This document shows, one piece after another, positions 55,317 to 64,000 of a stretch of 64,000 nt of DNA. The stretch is taken from the NCBI GenBank assembly GCA_002356215.1, contig AP017959.1:1876195-1940194 (forward strand), read 5' to 3'. The notes under the pieces were generated by a model. That model saw only the letters and a program-made list of their open reading frames with translations. It was not told the origin of the DNA and searched no databases. Within the stretch, counting starts at the first letter, position 1, and every line of letters starts with the position of its first letter. The translations under genes were made by a program, and so were the position numbers. This stretch comes from [Synechococcus] sp. NIES-970 (lineage in GTDB: Bacteria; Cyanobacteriota; Cyanobacteriia; Cyanobacteriales; MRBY01).

Positions 55317-57110
55317 ATGGAACCCCACCCCATGAACCATTCTGCGAAAACCATTGTCGATCTCCTGCGTCACCGTGCCGATAGCACCCCCGACCGCCTC
55401 GGCTATCATTTCATCTCCGGGGAAGAAGCGATTAAGCAGTTCACTTATGCTCAACTAGAACAGCAGGTGAAGGCGATCGCCGCCCATTTACAAACTTTTA
55501 TCAGTCTTGGCGATCGCATTTTATTGGTCTTTCCCTATGGAGCGGGTCTCGAATTTGTCGCTAGTTTTTATGGCTGTCTCTACGCCGGGGCGATCGCGGT
55601 AACGATCAATCCTAGCCGCAGTGACGATGCCATTGACAAACTCCTCGAACGGGTAGAAGACTGCCAAGCTACCGCGATTTTAACCACTCGCCCCCTCATT
55701 GATTATTTCCAAGGCAAGCTCACAAAGGCCCCCCTCCAAGCTGCGGGCCTCGCCCAGAGATTTAGCCAAATCAAAGTCGTTGCCATGGATGAAATCCCCC
55801 AGGCGATCGCCACCCATTGGCAAGTCCCGGATATTACCGATGAAACCCTTGCTTTCTTGCAGTACACATCCGGTTCCACTGGCAAGCCTAAAGGCGTAAT
55901 GGTTACCCATGGCAATGTCCTACACAATTCCGCGACTATCTACAAATCTTTTAACCATTGCCCCGAAAGCAAAATGGCCAGTTGGCTACCGATGTTCCAC
56001 GACATGGGGCTGATTGGTGGTGTGCTCCAACCCCTCTATGGCGGTTTTGAAACCTTCTTGATGTCTCCCGTTGAGCTGGTGCAGAAACCCGTGCGTTGGC
56101 TAGAAGTCATTTCCCAGTACCGCATCACCACCAGCGGTGGCCCGAACTTTGCCTACGATCTCGTTGCTCGACAAGTGACCCCAGAGCAACTGAAAAACTT
56201 GGATCTCAGCTCCTGGGATGTGGCCTACAGTGGTGCTGAAACAGTCCGGGCCCACACCCTTGAAAAATTCACCCAAACCTTTGCCCCCTGCGGCTTTCGC
56301 CATGAAGCCTTTTATCCCTGCTATGGTATGGCCGAAGCAACCCTCTTCATCAGTGGTGCCAGCACCAAAAAAGCACCTGTAATCCAGCACATCGCTGCTG
56401 AAGCCCTCGAACAGAATCAGGCGATTATTAGCACTGATGGTAGTCGCGGGATTGTCAGTTGTGGCTGGCCCTGGTTGGGGGATGAAGTGATCATCGTTGA
56501 CCCCGAGACAAAAACAAAACTCCCAGAAGGTCAAGTGGGAGAAATTTGGGCCGCCGGGAAAGGTATCGGCAAAGGCTATTGGGAACGCCCTGAGGCGACA
56601 AAAGAAACGTTTCAAGCTTATGTCGAGGGCCAAGGCCCCTATCTACGCACAGGAGATTTAGGTTTTCTAAAAGATCGAGAGCTTTTCATTACTGGGCGCA
56701 TGAAGGATGTGATGATTCTCTGGGGCCGCTATCGCTACCCCCAAGATATCGAACTTACCGTTGAACAATGCCACCCGGCCCTCCGTCCTTGTGCCGGCGC
56801 TGCTTTTTCTCTGGAGGTAGCCGATGAAGAGCGGCTGGTAGTAGTGCATGAATTAGAGCGCAGCTATGTGCGCAACTTTGACCTAGAAGAAATTGTGGGG
56901 GCCATTCGCCAGGCGGTTTACCAAGAGCATACCGTAGAAGTTTACGGCATTGCTTTACTAAGAACGGGTAGCATCCCCAAAACCTCCAGCGGTAAGATTC
57001 AACGACACGCCTGTCGCCAACAATTTGTGGATGGAACCCTCAATAGCGTCGCCGTATGGCGTTTGCCCATTACAGAGAGCAATGTTGCCGCCTTAGCGAA
57101 TAGCCTCTAA
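55317..57110 (+). CDS. Stand-alone fatty acyl-AMP ligase
   Basis: The 597-residue protein is a paralogue of the ligase part of the first fusion protein, with P-loop TSGSTGKPKG (184-193), WLPMFHDMGLIGGVLQPLY, SGGPNFAYDL, YGMAEATLF and PKTSSGKIQRHACRQ. Shared insertions place both in the FAAL group rather than acyl-CoA ligases. It has no carrier domain and would need the fusion's ACP or a free one. It probably activates the second fatty acid, the one that N-acylates the long-chain base, but no acyltransferase gene is adjacent. ATG 55332 is an alternative start. Confidence 0.9.
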   Translation: MEPHPMNHSAKTIVDLLRHRADSTPDRLGYHFISGEEAIKQFTYAQLEQQVKAIAAHLQTFISLGDRILLVFPYGAGLEFVASFYGCLYAGAIAVTINPSRSDDAIDKLLERVEDCQATAILTTRPLIDYFQGKLTKAPLQAAGLAQRFSQIKVVAMDEIPQAIATHWQVPDITDETLAFLQYTSGSTGKPKGVMVTHGNVLHNSATIYKSFNHCPESKMASWLPMFHDMGLIGGVLQPLYGGFETFLMSPVELVQKPVRWLEVISQYRITTSGGPNFAYDLVARQVTPEQLKNLDLSSWDVAYSGAETVRAHTLEKFTQTFAPCGFRHEAFYPCYGMAEATLFISGASTKKAPVIQHIAAEALEQNQAIISTDGSRGIVSCGWPWLGDEVIIVDPETKTKLPEGQVGEIWAAGKGIGKGYWERPEATKETFQAYVEGQGPYLRTGDLGFLKDRELFITGRMKDVMILWGRYRYPQDIELTVEQCHPALRPCAGAAFSLEVADEERLVVVHELERSYVRNFDLEEIVGAIRQAVYQEHTVEVYGIALLRTGSIPKTSSGKIQRHACRQQFVDGTLNSVAVWRLPITESNVAALANSL

Positions 57111-57118
57111 GAGATGCT

Positions 57119-58363
57119 ATGAAAGTCGCAATTATCTCGAGTACTTTCTTGCCTTCCCATGATGGGGTAAGCATTACCTTATTTGAGCGCCTCAAGGCAC
57201 TCTCTAATCGAGGGCATCAGGTTATTTGCTTTGTCTCTAGTTATCAAGAGGTGGCAGATATCTATCCCCGCTGGTCTGATTATGTGGGGGATTTGTTTGA
57301 AAATGTGACAATTGTGCCATTGCCGAGCGTTGCTTGGTTAGGGATTCCCCAAGAGCGTAATCCAAAACGGGGTAGCTTAGGGTTGCTAGAAATGACCTTA
57401 GGGGAGTTTGCGCCGGACTTAATTCAAATTGAGGAACCAGAAAGAGTTTGGACGACGCTTTTTACTTTGCCGGGGTGGTTGTATGCCCAGAAAAAGCAGA
57501 TTCCTTACATTGGCTGCTATCGGACAAATTTTGTAGATTATCTCCAGGATTACGCCCCTGTTTGGTTGGTTTATCCGGCAAAATTGATGGCCATGGTCTT
57601 AACCCGTCGTCTGTATAAAAAATGCTCTGTAACTTTAGTGGGTAGTGATTTTGTGGCGGAACGCTTGAATCAGTGGCGATTACCTAATGTGGTGTGTATG
57701 CCAGTGATTGGCCCGCCACAAATTGCCAATCCACAGATGTTGAAACAGGCTGATTTTTTTCAACAGCACTATGGACTGTCTGATCTTGATCAACGGGTAA
57801 AGGTTTTATTTTTAGGGCGACTTTCTCCGGATAAAAATTGGGCGTTTACCCTCCAATATTTGAGCGCTTTACGGGGGCAAAGCTTAACTCAGGATTTTGT
57901 GCTGCTTATTGCGGGCCGGGGCGAATTAGCTGAGGCGATCGCCCAGAGTGAATTTGCCCAAACATTACCGACAGTGATGTTGGGAGAAGTGCCCCATCAG
58001 CAAGTCCCTCGGTTATTAGCAAATGTCGATCTCCATGTAACCACTTCCCTGAAGGAAACCTTTGGGCGGACGGTCCAGGAATCTCTTTATGTGGGGACAC
58101 CAGTGCTAGCCCCAGACTGTGATTGGGCACGCAATTTAATAGAACCCGAGGTGAATGGCTATCTTTATTCTGCCGATAGTGGTGAGGATTTTATTGAAAA
58201 ATTAGCCCAATTAATTGATTCCCCAGGCGATCGCCAACTTTTGCAAAATAACATCCAACGCTATCACCAACAACGAACAGCCCAACCAGACCCCAGCCAA
58301 CGGTGGATTGACTATCTAGAAAGTCAAGTACACCTAGCGCAACAAAAGCTCAGGCATGGTTAA
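57119..58363 (+). CDS. GT4 family glycosyltransferase
   Basis: The 414-residue protein has a GT-B fold with N-terminal IISSTFLPSHDGVSITLFERL and the C-terminal donor motif TSLKETFGRTVQESLYVGTPVLAPD (E-x7-E type). It resembles lipid glycosyltransferases of the GT4 family such as SqdX and MgdA, which act at the membrane surface. In this cluster it probably glycosylates the sphingoid lipid. It starts 8 bases after the second ligase and overlaps the convergent flippase by 30 bases. Confidence 0.87.
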   Translation: MKVAIISSTFLPSHDGVSITLFERLKALSNRGHQVICFVSSYQEVADIYPRWSDYVGDLFENVTIVPLPSVAWLGIPQERNPKRGSLGLLEMTLGEFAPDLIQIEEPERVWTTLFTLPGWLYAQKKQIPYIGCYRTNFVDYLQDYAPVWLVYPAKLMAMVLTRRLYKKCSVTLVGSDFVAERLNQWRLPNVVCMPVIGPPQIANPQMLKQADFFQQHYGLSDLDQRVKVLFLGRLSPDKNWAFTLQYLSALRGQSLTQDFVLLIAGRGELAEAIAQSEFAQTLPTVMLGEVPHQQVPRLLANVDLHVTTSLKETFGRTVQESLYVGTPVLAPDCDWARNLIEPEVNGYLYSADSGEDFIEKLAQLIDSPGDRQLLQNNIQRYHQQRTAQPDPSQRWIDYLESQVHLAQQKLRHG

Positions 58364-59671
58364 AATACGCCGCTGGAGTTCGCGCCAAGTCCCTAGTAGA
58401 TTTAGGCTAAACCCAAAGCCATTGGCAATCACAGTCGCAATGCCAGCCCCCAAGGCACCATGATAATAAGTGAGTACCACCAGGAGCGGGAGATAAACGA
58501 GCAAAATAGCGGTGGCATTATTTCGCAGTGAAATCTGGGGTTTATCCATCGCAAATAGAGCCGGCTCTAAAAGATTATTGCCCATCGTAAAAATCCCAGC
58601 CATCATCAGCAGCACCAGGGGGCCATAGGCAGCAGTGAAATCAGCCCCCATCGCGTAGTAGAGGAGCCATTGCCCAGTCAAGAGGATGGCAAGCAAAAGG
58701 ATGGCCCCAATGCCTTGCAGGATGCGGCCCAGTTTCCATAGGAGTTTGCGGAACTGTCGCCAGCGGCTTTGGGCACTGAGATGAGCGAGTTCTGGGTAAA
58801 CAGATTGGGTAAAAAGCAACGCTAAATCCCTGAGGGGCGTTGAAAATTCATACCCTGCCCGAAAAAGGGCTACAGCACTGGGGTTGGCAAAGACTCCCAC
58901 AATCAATGGACTAAGACTAAGGGCGAGGGGTAAGGACGCATTGAGGTTAGAGACAAGACAAAATTTCAAAAGCTGGGGCTTGATGGTGAGTAACGGTTTT
59001 AAGGAGCGATTGATTTGAGACAGAGCGCCGCGTTTATAGGCTTCTCGCCATCCCCAAAACAGTAAAATCACCGCATTTAAGACTTCCCCCAGGAGCCAAG
59101 CGAACAGATAGGCACTCAGGGGGGCTTCGAGACGAAAGGCGATCGCCGTACCCAGTAGCCGCGTGAGGGGAGCCACCATTTGCAGGATGGCTAAAAGATC
59201 AAAGCGATCGCAAAGCCGCAGTAAGCCCATCGGCGTTGAGCTGAGGGTCAACAAAATTAAAAGACTCAGACGCTGTACATCCTGAACCATCGGTAGATCC
59301 CAGCCCACCAAGGGCCCGACTAGGGGGGCCGCTCCCACCGCAATCAAATATCCGCCCAAAGAGCCTAAAAGATCAAGGCAGGTAGTCAGTTTAAGTAAAT
59401 TTTGAAAACTGAGATGGTCTTGATGCTTGAGATAATCAGCGCCGTAACGAATCAGGGCTTGCCAGGATTGGAAAGTCGTTAGACCAATGATCAGCTCCAT
59501 ATAAGCGCGCACTAGAATCAGCTGACCAAAAGTGGAGACACCGAGGGCATGGGCAGTCAAACTGAGATAGCCGAAATTGGCGATCGCCATCAAAACTTGA
59601 CCACAGAGCAACCAGCTGAAATTTTTTAAAATTTTACGGAGAATGCGGTCAGCCCAAAAAAACTTAGTCAT
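58334..59671 (-). CDS. Wzx/MATE-like flippase
   Basis: The 445-residue protein has about 12 membrane helices and the polysaccharide-flippase (MOP superfamily) start NFSWLLCGQVLMAIANFGYLSL. It probably moves a lipid-linked sugar or glycolipid across the plasma membrane. The gene runs against the cluster, ending inside the glycosyltransferase gene, and shares a short divergent promoter region with the hydroxylase gene. Confidence 0.87.
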   Translation of the reverse strand: MTKFFWADRILRKILKNFSWLLCGQVLMAIANFGYLSLTAHALGVSTFGQLILVRAYMELIIGLTTFQSWQALIRYGADYLKHQDHLSFQNLLKLTTCLDLLGSLGGYLIAVGAAPLVGPLVGWDLPMVQDVQRLSLLILLTLSSTPMGLLRLCDRFDLLAILQMVAPLTRLLGTAIAFRLEAPLSAYLFAWLLGEVLNAVILLFWGWREAYKRGALSQINRSLKPLLTIKPQLLKFCLVSNLNASLPLALSLSPLIVGVFANPSAVALFRAGYEFSTPLRDLALLFTQSVYPELAHLSAQSRWRQFRKLLWKLGRILQGIGAILLLAILLTGQWLLYYAMGADFTAAYGPLVLLMMAGIFTMGNNLLEPALFAMDKPQISLRNNATAILLVYLPLLVVLTYYHGALGAGIATVIANGFGFSLNLLGTWRELQRRILTMPELLLR

Positions 59672-59728
59672 TAATTCTTGATGAAATAAAGCTTTGATCC
59701 CAAGGGTCTAGCTAAGACATTGCAAAGC

Positions 59729-60361
59729 ATGAGCAATGCAGGGGAGATTATAATACCAAAGTTTACAAAGTGGCCCCAGGTCAGCACCCGGCCACCTGTT
59801 GTGCCCATGGAGATTTCACTTAAAGTGCCAGTGCCATTTATGGAAATTTTGCTACCCTTGTTGATCTTTAGTCTCTCCTTTATTTTTGGAAGTTTCCTTG
59901 AATATTGGATTCATCGTGCTTTCCATGCCCACCCAAAGCATTTCCTCAAGCGTATTTTTCCAAAACTAGGCCAAGGTCATACCCAACACCATATTGGGGG
60001 TACAGGCCAAGGTTTTTTGTGGGAATTTCGTAATTATGTCGTGGGCACCAGTGTGGTGATGTTTCCTTTATTTCTCCATTCTTTCACCCTGGGAGTGAGC
60101 TGGTTTCTGGGCTGTTTTATCTATGCTGCCTTTGCCGCCTATGCCCACCAACTACAGCATGACAATCCAGTGAAATGTTTCTGGCTGCCGATGCCTGTCC
60201 ACTATGTCCATCACAAATACAACCAGTGGCATCATAATTTCGGCATTGGTGTGGATTGGTGGGATCGCTTATTTGGGACCTATCGTCCGAAATCAGATTG
60301 GCTTACAGAAAAAGAACAACGTACTGCTGGCCAAAAGCTTTGGCAAATTAAATGGCTTTAA
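59729..60361 (+). CDS. Fatty acid hydroxylase / sterol desaturase superfamily protein
   Basis: The protein has two to four membrane helices and the di-iron histidine set of the superfamily: HRAFHAHPK, GHTQHH, HQLQHDN and HYVHHKYNQWHHNFG. These enzymes hydroxylate or desaturate lipid chains. Sphinganine C4-hydroxylase and fatty acid 2-hydroxylase are members, which suits the neighbouring genes. The start could be ATG 59729, 59807 (GTGCCC-ATG) or 59840; 59729 gives 210 residues. It ends before the ndhD terminator. Confidence 0.85.
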   Translation: MSNAGEIIIPKFTKWPQVSTRPPVVPMEISLKVPVPFMEILLPLLIFSLSFIFGSFLEYWIHRAFHAHPKHFLKRIFPKLGQGHTQHHIGGTGQGFLWEFRNYVVGTSVVMFPLFLHSFTLGVSWFLGCFIYAAFAAYAHQLQHDNPVKCFWLPMPVHYVHHKYNQWHHNFGIGVDWWDRLFGTYRPKSDWLTEKEQRTAGQKLWQIKWL

Positions 60362-60399
60362 GGGAAATGCCCCAGGAATTAGTGCAGTTTTGGGGCCAT

Positions 60400-60427
60400 A
60401 AAAAAGGATGGGCAATTTCGCCCATCC
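60400..60427 (-). terminator. ndhD terminator
   Basis: Read on the minus strand, GGATGGGC pairs with GCCCATCC over a 6-base loop, followed by six T. Strong intrinsic terminator downstream of ndhD, also separating it from the hydroxylase gene. Confidence 0.88.
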
Positions 60428-60505
60428 CTCACCCATAATTTTTTCCAAGTTTATGGCGCCGGGACGTCTGTTTGAGGCTTTTCCCAGCCAGTTGCCCGGT
60501 GATCG

Positions 60506-62113
60506 CTACTTCAATTGAGGTGCAATTAGAGCAGGAGCTTGGGGCGTTAACCAAACATGGGCTTGGCGATCGCCTTTTTCCGCAATCTGTTCTGCATAAA
60601 TCGGCAGAGCAGAACGGACTTTTGCTGCCACTTCAACAGTCTTGAGATCGTAGGTGGTCGTTGCTAATTTCGGATATAGACCAATGGCAATGATCGGTGC
60701 CAAGAGACAAACCGCAATAAAGACTTCCCTCGGTTTTGCATCGGTTCCAACCGATAGCATGACGGGAGACTCAGATGCTTTGCCGTAGAACACTTCCCGC
60801 AACATAGAGAGCAGATAGATTGGTGTTAAAATCACGCCGACCGCAGTCAGAAAAATGGCGATCGCCTTAAAGCCATAGCTATAGGCATCACTGTTGCTCA
60901 AACCCAAGAAAACCGTCAGTTCACTCACAAAACCACTCATGCCTGGCAGAGCCAAGGACGCCATCGCCGCAGCCGTGAACATCGCAAAGGTTTTGGGCAT
61001 TAGCCGCGCGATTCCACTCATCTCATCCATCATCAAAGTATGGGTACGCTCATAGGTCACCCCAGAGAGGAAAAAGAGAGCTGCCGCAATAAAGCCATGG
61101 GACAACATCTGAAGCACAGCCCCATTCATGCCCAAATCGGTAAATGAAGCAATGCCGACGAGCACAAAGCCCATATGGGAAATCGAAGAAGACGCAAGAC
61201 GACGTTTTAGGTTGGTCTGACCAAAAGCCGTTAGAGCGCCATAGACAATGTTGACAATGCCGAGAATGATCAGCAACGGTGCAAAACGAATGTGGGCCTC
61301 TGGTAGCATCTCCATATTGAGACGAATCAGACCATAGCCTCCCATTTTTAGTAAAACCCCAGCAAGAATCATCGATACCGGTGCAGAAGCTTCACTGTGG
61401 GCATCGGGGAGCCAAGTATGGAGCGGGAAAATCGGTAATTTCACCCCAAAACCAATCAAAAAGCCAGCATAGGCAAGGAGTTCCAAAACAGGCGGGTAAT
61501 CCTTAAGACCCAGAGCCTGCATATCAAAGGTTACTGCACCGCCATAGAAGGCCAGAGCTAAAGCAGAGGCAAGGATAAACACCGAACCCAGGGCAGTGTA
61601 GAGGATAAATTTGGTCGCCGCATAGAGACGCTTCTTACCACCCCAAATAGAAATAAGGAGGTACACAGGCACCAACTCAAGCTCCCACATGATGAAAAAT
61701 AAGAGCAAATCCTGCACGGCAAACACGCCGATTTGGGCGCTCAACATCACCAAAATCAAGGCAGCAAACAGCTTTGGTTTCTTTGTAACGTTCCAGGCGG
61801 CGAGGATGGCCAGGGTGGTGATCAAGGTCGCCAACAGAATCAAAGGCATCGACAGACCATCAACCCCAAGGGACCAGTTCAAACCTAATTGGGGAATCCA
61901 GGAGAAATTTTCAGTGAGTTGAAATTCCGTACGACCGAGATCGTAGTTTTGCCAAAAAGCAGTGATCAAGAGAGCAAAATCTGTGAGGGCTACACCCAAG
62001 GTATACCAACGGATGGTTTTACCTTCTTTGTCCGGAATGAGAGGAATGACAAGGGCAGCAAGGATCGGCAAGGCGATCGCCACGGTGAGCCACGGAATTT
62101 GCAGGCTATCCAT
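60506..62113 (-). CDS. ndhD: NAD(P)H-quinone oxidoreductase chain 4 (NdhD)
   Basis: The 535-residue protein has about 14 membrane helices and the antiporter-like core of complex I subunit 4: [45 protein letters not shown]. It is part of NDH-1 in thylakoids, used in cyclic electron flow and respiration. The length and C-terminus fit NdhD1/D2 rather than CO2-uptake NdhD3/D4, but the subtype needs a tree. Confidence 0.95.
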   Translation of the reverse strand: MDSLQIPWLTVAIALPILAALVIPLIPDKEGKTIRWYTLGVALTDFALLITAFWQNYDLGRTEFQLTENFSWIPQLGLNWSLGVDGLSMPLILLATLITTLAILAAWNVTKKPKLFAALILVMLSAQIGVFAVQDLLLFFIMWELELVPVYLLISIWGGKKRLYAATKFILYTALGSVFILASALALAFYGGAVTFDMQALGLKDYPPVLELLAYAGFLIGFGVKLPIFPLHTWLPDAHSEASAPVSMILAGVLLKMGGYGLIRLNMEMLPEAHIRFAPLLIILGIVNIVYGALTAFGQTNLKRRLASSSISHMGFVLVGIASFTDLGMNGAVLQMLSHGFIAAALFFLSGVTYERTHTLMMDEMSGIARLMPKTFAMFTAAAMASLALPGMSGFVSELTVFLGLSNSDAYSYGFKAIAIFLTAVGVILTPIYLLSMLREVFYGKASESPVMLSVGTDAKPREVFIAVCLLAPIIAIGLYPKLATTTYDLKTVEVAAKVRSALPIYAEQIAEKGDRQAHVWLTPQAPALIAPQLK

Positions 62114-62426
62114 AGGACTAGGAAAAAATACTTATTATTGCGTTTGGCTTTGATTATATGAACTTTTATTACAGATTGCCAAGGGGATCTGAAAACTTTT
62201 TGTCCATGAATCACAAGAAACAAAATTCTTGGCGGGATCATGCAGCACAAGAAAAAATCAATGTATTTCCCACAAGGCCATAGCGTTTTTCATTGCTATT
62301 TTTAGAATTGCCGCAGCAAAGTCTCCCCCTGACCTAAAAGGCAGGAGTGTTTTTTGGTCTCTACTCAGAAATCTTGATGAGGGGGTAGATTGATGACTGG
62401 TTACTTACCGATTACAGGGGCGCTCT
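62114..62426. other. Intergenic region upstream of ndhD
   Basis: About 310 bases between ndhD and the anti-sigma-like gene. A 17-codon frame at 62393 is too short to support. No strong hairpin was seen. Confidence 0.4.
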
Positions 62427-62948
62427 TTATTGGGGCGATTCTGTAGCACTGGCAAGTTTTGGAATTTGTAATACGGGGCGATTTAGAACCACAGCAAGGG
62501 CTTCATCCTCTACGGCAGCATTCGTTTCGACTGAAAATGTTGTGGTTGGGGTCAGAGGGGAATTGTCGGCGAATAGGGTCCGGCCCCACTGAGGGGCTTG
62601 ACCAACAAATCCGGCCACTAACAAGGCGGCGATCGCCCCACTACCCCAAAGGGAGATGCTTCTTAACTGAGTGCGGCGTAATCTTGCCAGAACCCGTTGA
62701 CCCAGATATTGGGCAGAGATACTAGTGGGAATGGGAATTAATTGTAAAGCTTGCCGCAGTTGGCGGAGTTGATGATATTGGCGCTTGACCTCAGGATTGG
62801 TATCCAAGAGATGCTGAATTTCGCGGCGTTCGTCCGGGGTGGCTTCTCCGTCAAAGTAAGCACTAAGACGTTGAAATTGTTCAAAGTCTGGGGTTACTGG
62901 AGCCTCATCATAGATTGGTTGCTGATAAAAAGAGCGGATTTTTTTCAT
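62427..62948 (-). CDS. Membrane anti-sigma factor-like protein
   Basis: The 173-residue protein begins with a cytoplasmic helical domain containing RLSAYFDGEATPDERREIQHLL, the anti-sigma (RseA/ZAS-like) pattern without zinc Cys. One membrane helix (about residues 99-115) follows, then a Pro/Thr-rich periplasmic tail. It lies 73 bases downstream of the sigma gene in the same direction, the usual sigma/anti-sigma layout. Confidence 0.8.
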   Translation of the reverse strand: MKKIRSFYQQPIYDEAPVTPDFEQFQRLSAYFDGEATPDERREIQHLLDTNPEVKRQYHQLRQLRQALQLIPIPTSISAQYLGQRVLARLRRTQLRSISLWGSGAIAALLVAGFVGQAPQWGRTLFADNSPLTPTTTFSVETNAAVEDEALAVVLNRPVLQIPKLASATESPQ

Positions 62949-63021
62949 TGCTATGTCACCCCCGAAAGGCGATCGCCACTAAAAATTGATTGATCACTTA
63001 AAAAATTTTAAAACTAGCACC

Positions 63022-63678
63022 CTATTCGGTGAGATAAGGCTGAAGAATATCTTGGAGCTTGGCGCGGGCACGGGCAATGCGAGACTTTACCGTACCTAAA
63101 GACACACCAGTAATTTCGGCGATTTCTTCGTAGGGGAGACCTTCAATTTCCCGGAGGACAATAGTTGTTCGAAACACCTCTGGTAGTTCGGCGATCGCCT
63201 GCCGTAGATGTTCATAAAACTCCTGGGTTGCCAGATCATCATCAGGACTGGGGTCATCGGCCGCTACATCCCAGGTCACTTCCCCATCTTTTGTTTGTAA
63301 CGGATTATCGAGGGAAAGGGGACGCCGGATCCGCTTCCGTTTACGGAGCTCATCGTAAAAAAGATTGGTAATGATTCGGCTAAGCCAACCTTTAAACTTT
63401 TGGGGTTCATTGAGCCGCTGCAAATTACGATAGACCCGAATCCAAACTTCCTGGGAAAGATCAGAGCGGTCTTGCCAGTCCGGAGCAAGGTGATACAAAA
63501 GTCGATCCACATGGGACTGATAGCGTCGGAGGAGCTCCACAAAGGCCGCTCTATCCGGTTTACTACCTGCCTGGCACTGGAGGATTAAATCATAGTTAGA
63601 GAGTTTTTCCGGAGACACACCACTCTGGGGAACGACGCCCCCATGGGAAGGGATGGAAATATAAAGGGATTGGCTCAT
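63022..63678 (-). CDS. sigG: ECF-type sigma factor (SigG-like)
   Basis: The 218-residue protein has sigma regions 2 (DLSQEVWIRVYRNLQRL, FKGWLSRIITNLFYDELRKRKR) and 4 (LPEVFRTTIVLREIEGLPYEEIAEITGVSLGTVKSRI). It is a group 3/ECF sigma without region 3. The start MSQSLYIS at 63678 is preferred over an ATG 15 bases earlier. It is probably held inactive by the next gene's product. Confidence 0.9.
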   Translation of the reverse strand: MSQSLYISIPSHGGVVPQSGVSPEKLSNYDLILQCQAGSKPDRAAFVELLRRYQSHVDRLLYHLAPDWQDRSDLSQEVWIRVYRNLQRLNEPQKFKGWLSRIITNLFYDELRKRKRIRRPLSLDNPLQTKDGEVTWDVAADDPSPDDDLATQEFYEHLRQAIAELPEVFRTTIVLREIEGLPYEEIAEITGVSLGTVKSRIARARAKLQDILQPYLTE

Positions 63679-63803
63679 GCTCTCGTCACCCATGCAGTGA
63701 AGTCATAACAGGATTGCCTATTCCATGACCCACTTTAGGTAAAAAAAGTTCCCGTTTTCCCGCCTTGTATTTCCCGCACTAAACCTGGACTGCAATGCAA
63801 TCT

Positions 63804-64000
63804 TTAAGAAAAGACGTTTTCTTCACTTTCAAAGCCAGAAGCATAGCCCTCTAGGAGTTTACTGACTTGGGCAATAACACTCTTGTCTTGGCCTGGGGAG
63901 GCGATCGCCTGACGTTCAGGATAAAAATCAGGCCGATCGAGATACCGAGACAAAGCCGCATCAACCTGCTCATTAATCAAATCTTGCAACTGCTCATGGG
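63804..64000 (-). CDS. Hypothetical protein, 3' part (cut by the window end)
   Basis: The minus-strand frame is open to position 64000 and ends at 63804. The visible 65 residues include HEQLQDLINEQVDAALSRYLDRPDFYPERQAI-like acidic helices and a tail ending SEENVFS. No family is recognised. The start lies outside the window. Confidence 0.6.
   Translation of the reverse strand, partial: HEQLQDLINEQVDAALSRYLDRPDFYPERQAIASPGQDKSVIAQVSKLLEGYASGFESEENVFS

Noticed and set aside
62393-62446. 17-codon hydrophobic frame
   Set aside because: Too short, and it overlaps the end of the anti-sigma-like gene.

Overview
This window comes from a cyanobacterial chromosome. It carries psaC (photosystem I), ndhD (NDH-1), a CpcS-type phycobilin lyase end, a ferredoxin-dependent nirA with an NtcA promoter, a PAM68-type assembly factor, a menA of the phylloquinone pathway, a fused thiO-thiG and a very high density of the HIP1 octamer GCGATCGC. 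Moderate GC, HIP1 density and gene content suggest the Synechococcus sp. PCC 7002 (Picosynechococcus) group, but that is an inference from memory, not a search. No rRNA, CRISPR array, prophage or intact insertion sequence was seen. Two tRNAs (Pro-UGG, Val-GAC) are present.

Layout. 1-10.6 kb is housekeeping: cpcS end, rpsO, PAM68-like, aroF, thiO-thiG, nirA, hemF, panB, lnt. 10.6-13.7 kb (minus strand) encodes three exported proteins: an SLH protein, a small Asn/Gln/Gly-rich protein with three 42-residue repeats, and a lipoprotein. 13.9-18.5 kb is a seven-gene set resembling the photosystem II assembly (PAP, slr0144-slr0152) cluster of Synechocystis: two 2Fe-2S ferredoxins, a pseudo-receiver, two V4R proteins, a proline-rich acidic protein and a divergent phycobiliprotein-like protein. 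A 1 kb AT-rich gap with hairpins follows, then a GAF-EAL protein, endonuclease V, lipA, a response regulator, an AI-2E family transporter, an HNH protein, an epimerase, a Tic22 protein and prmC.

29.8-35.1 kb is a minor-pilin operon of four genes behind a CRP-type palindrome. Its last gene is an 823-residue prepilin carrying seven PASTA-like, cysteine-bracketed repeats. 35-51 kb is mixed housekeeping: ureF, a GatD-like amidotransferase, CBS-EAL, cupin, M20 peptidase, VTE6-like kinase, psaC, an MBL-fold protein, menA and others.

51.2-60.4 kb is the most striking region. It encodes a fusion of fatty acyl-AMP ligase, acyl carrier protein and a serine-palmitoyltransferase-like PLP enzyme; an SDR that looks like eukaryotic 3-ketodihydrosphingosine reductase; a second acyl-AMP ligase; a GT4 glycosyltransferase; a lipid/oligosaccharide flippase; and a membrane di-iron fatty acid hydroxylase. 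Together these read as a pathway for a sphingoid-base-derived glycolipid, which is not a standard cyanobacterial lipid class. The window ends with ndhD, a membrane anti-sigma-like protein, an ECF-type sigma factor and a truncated gene.
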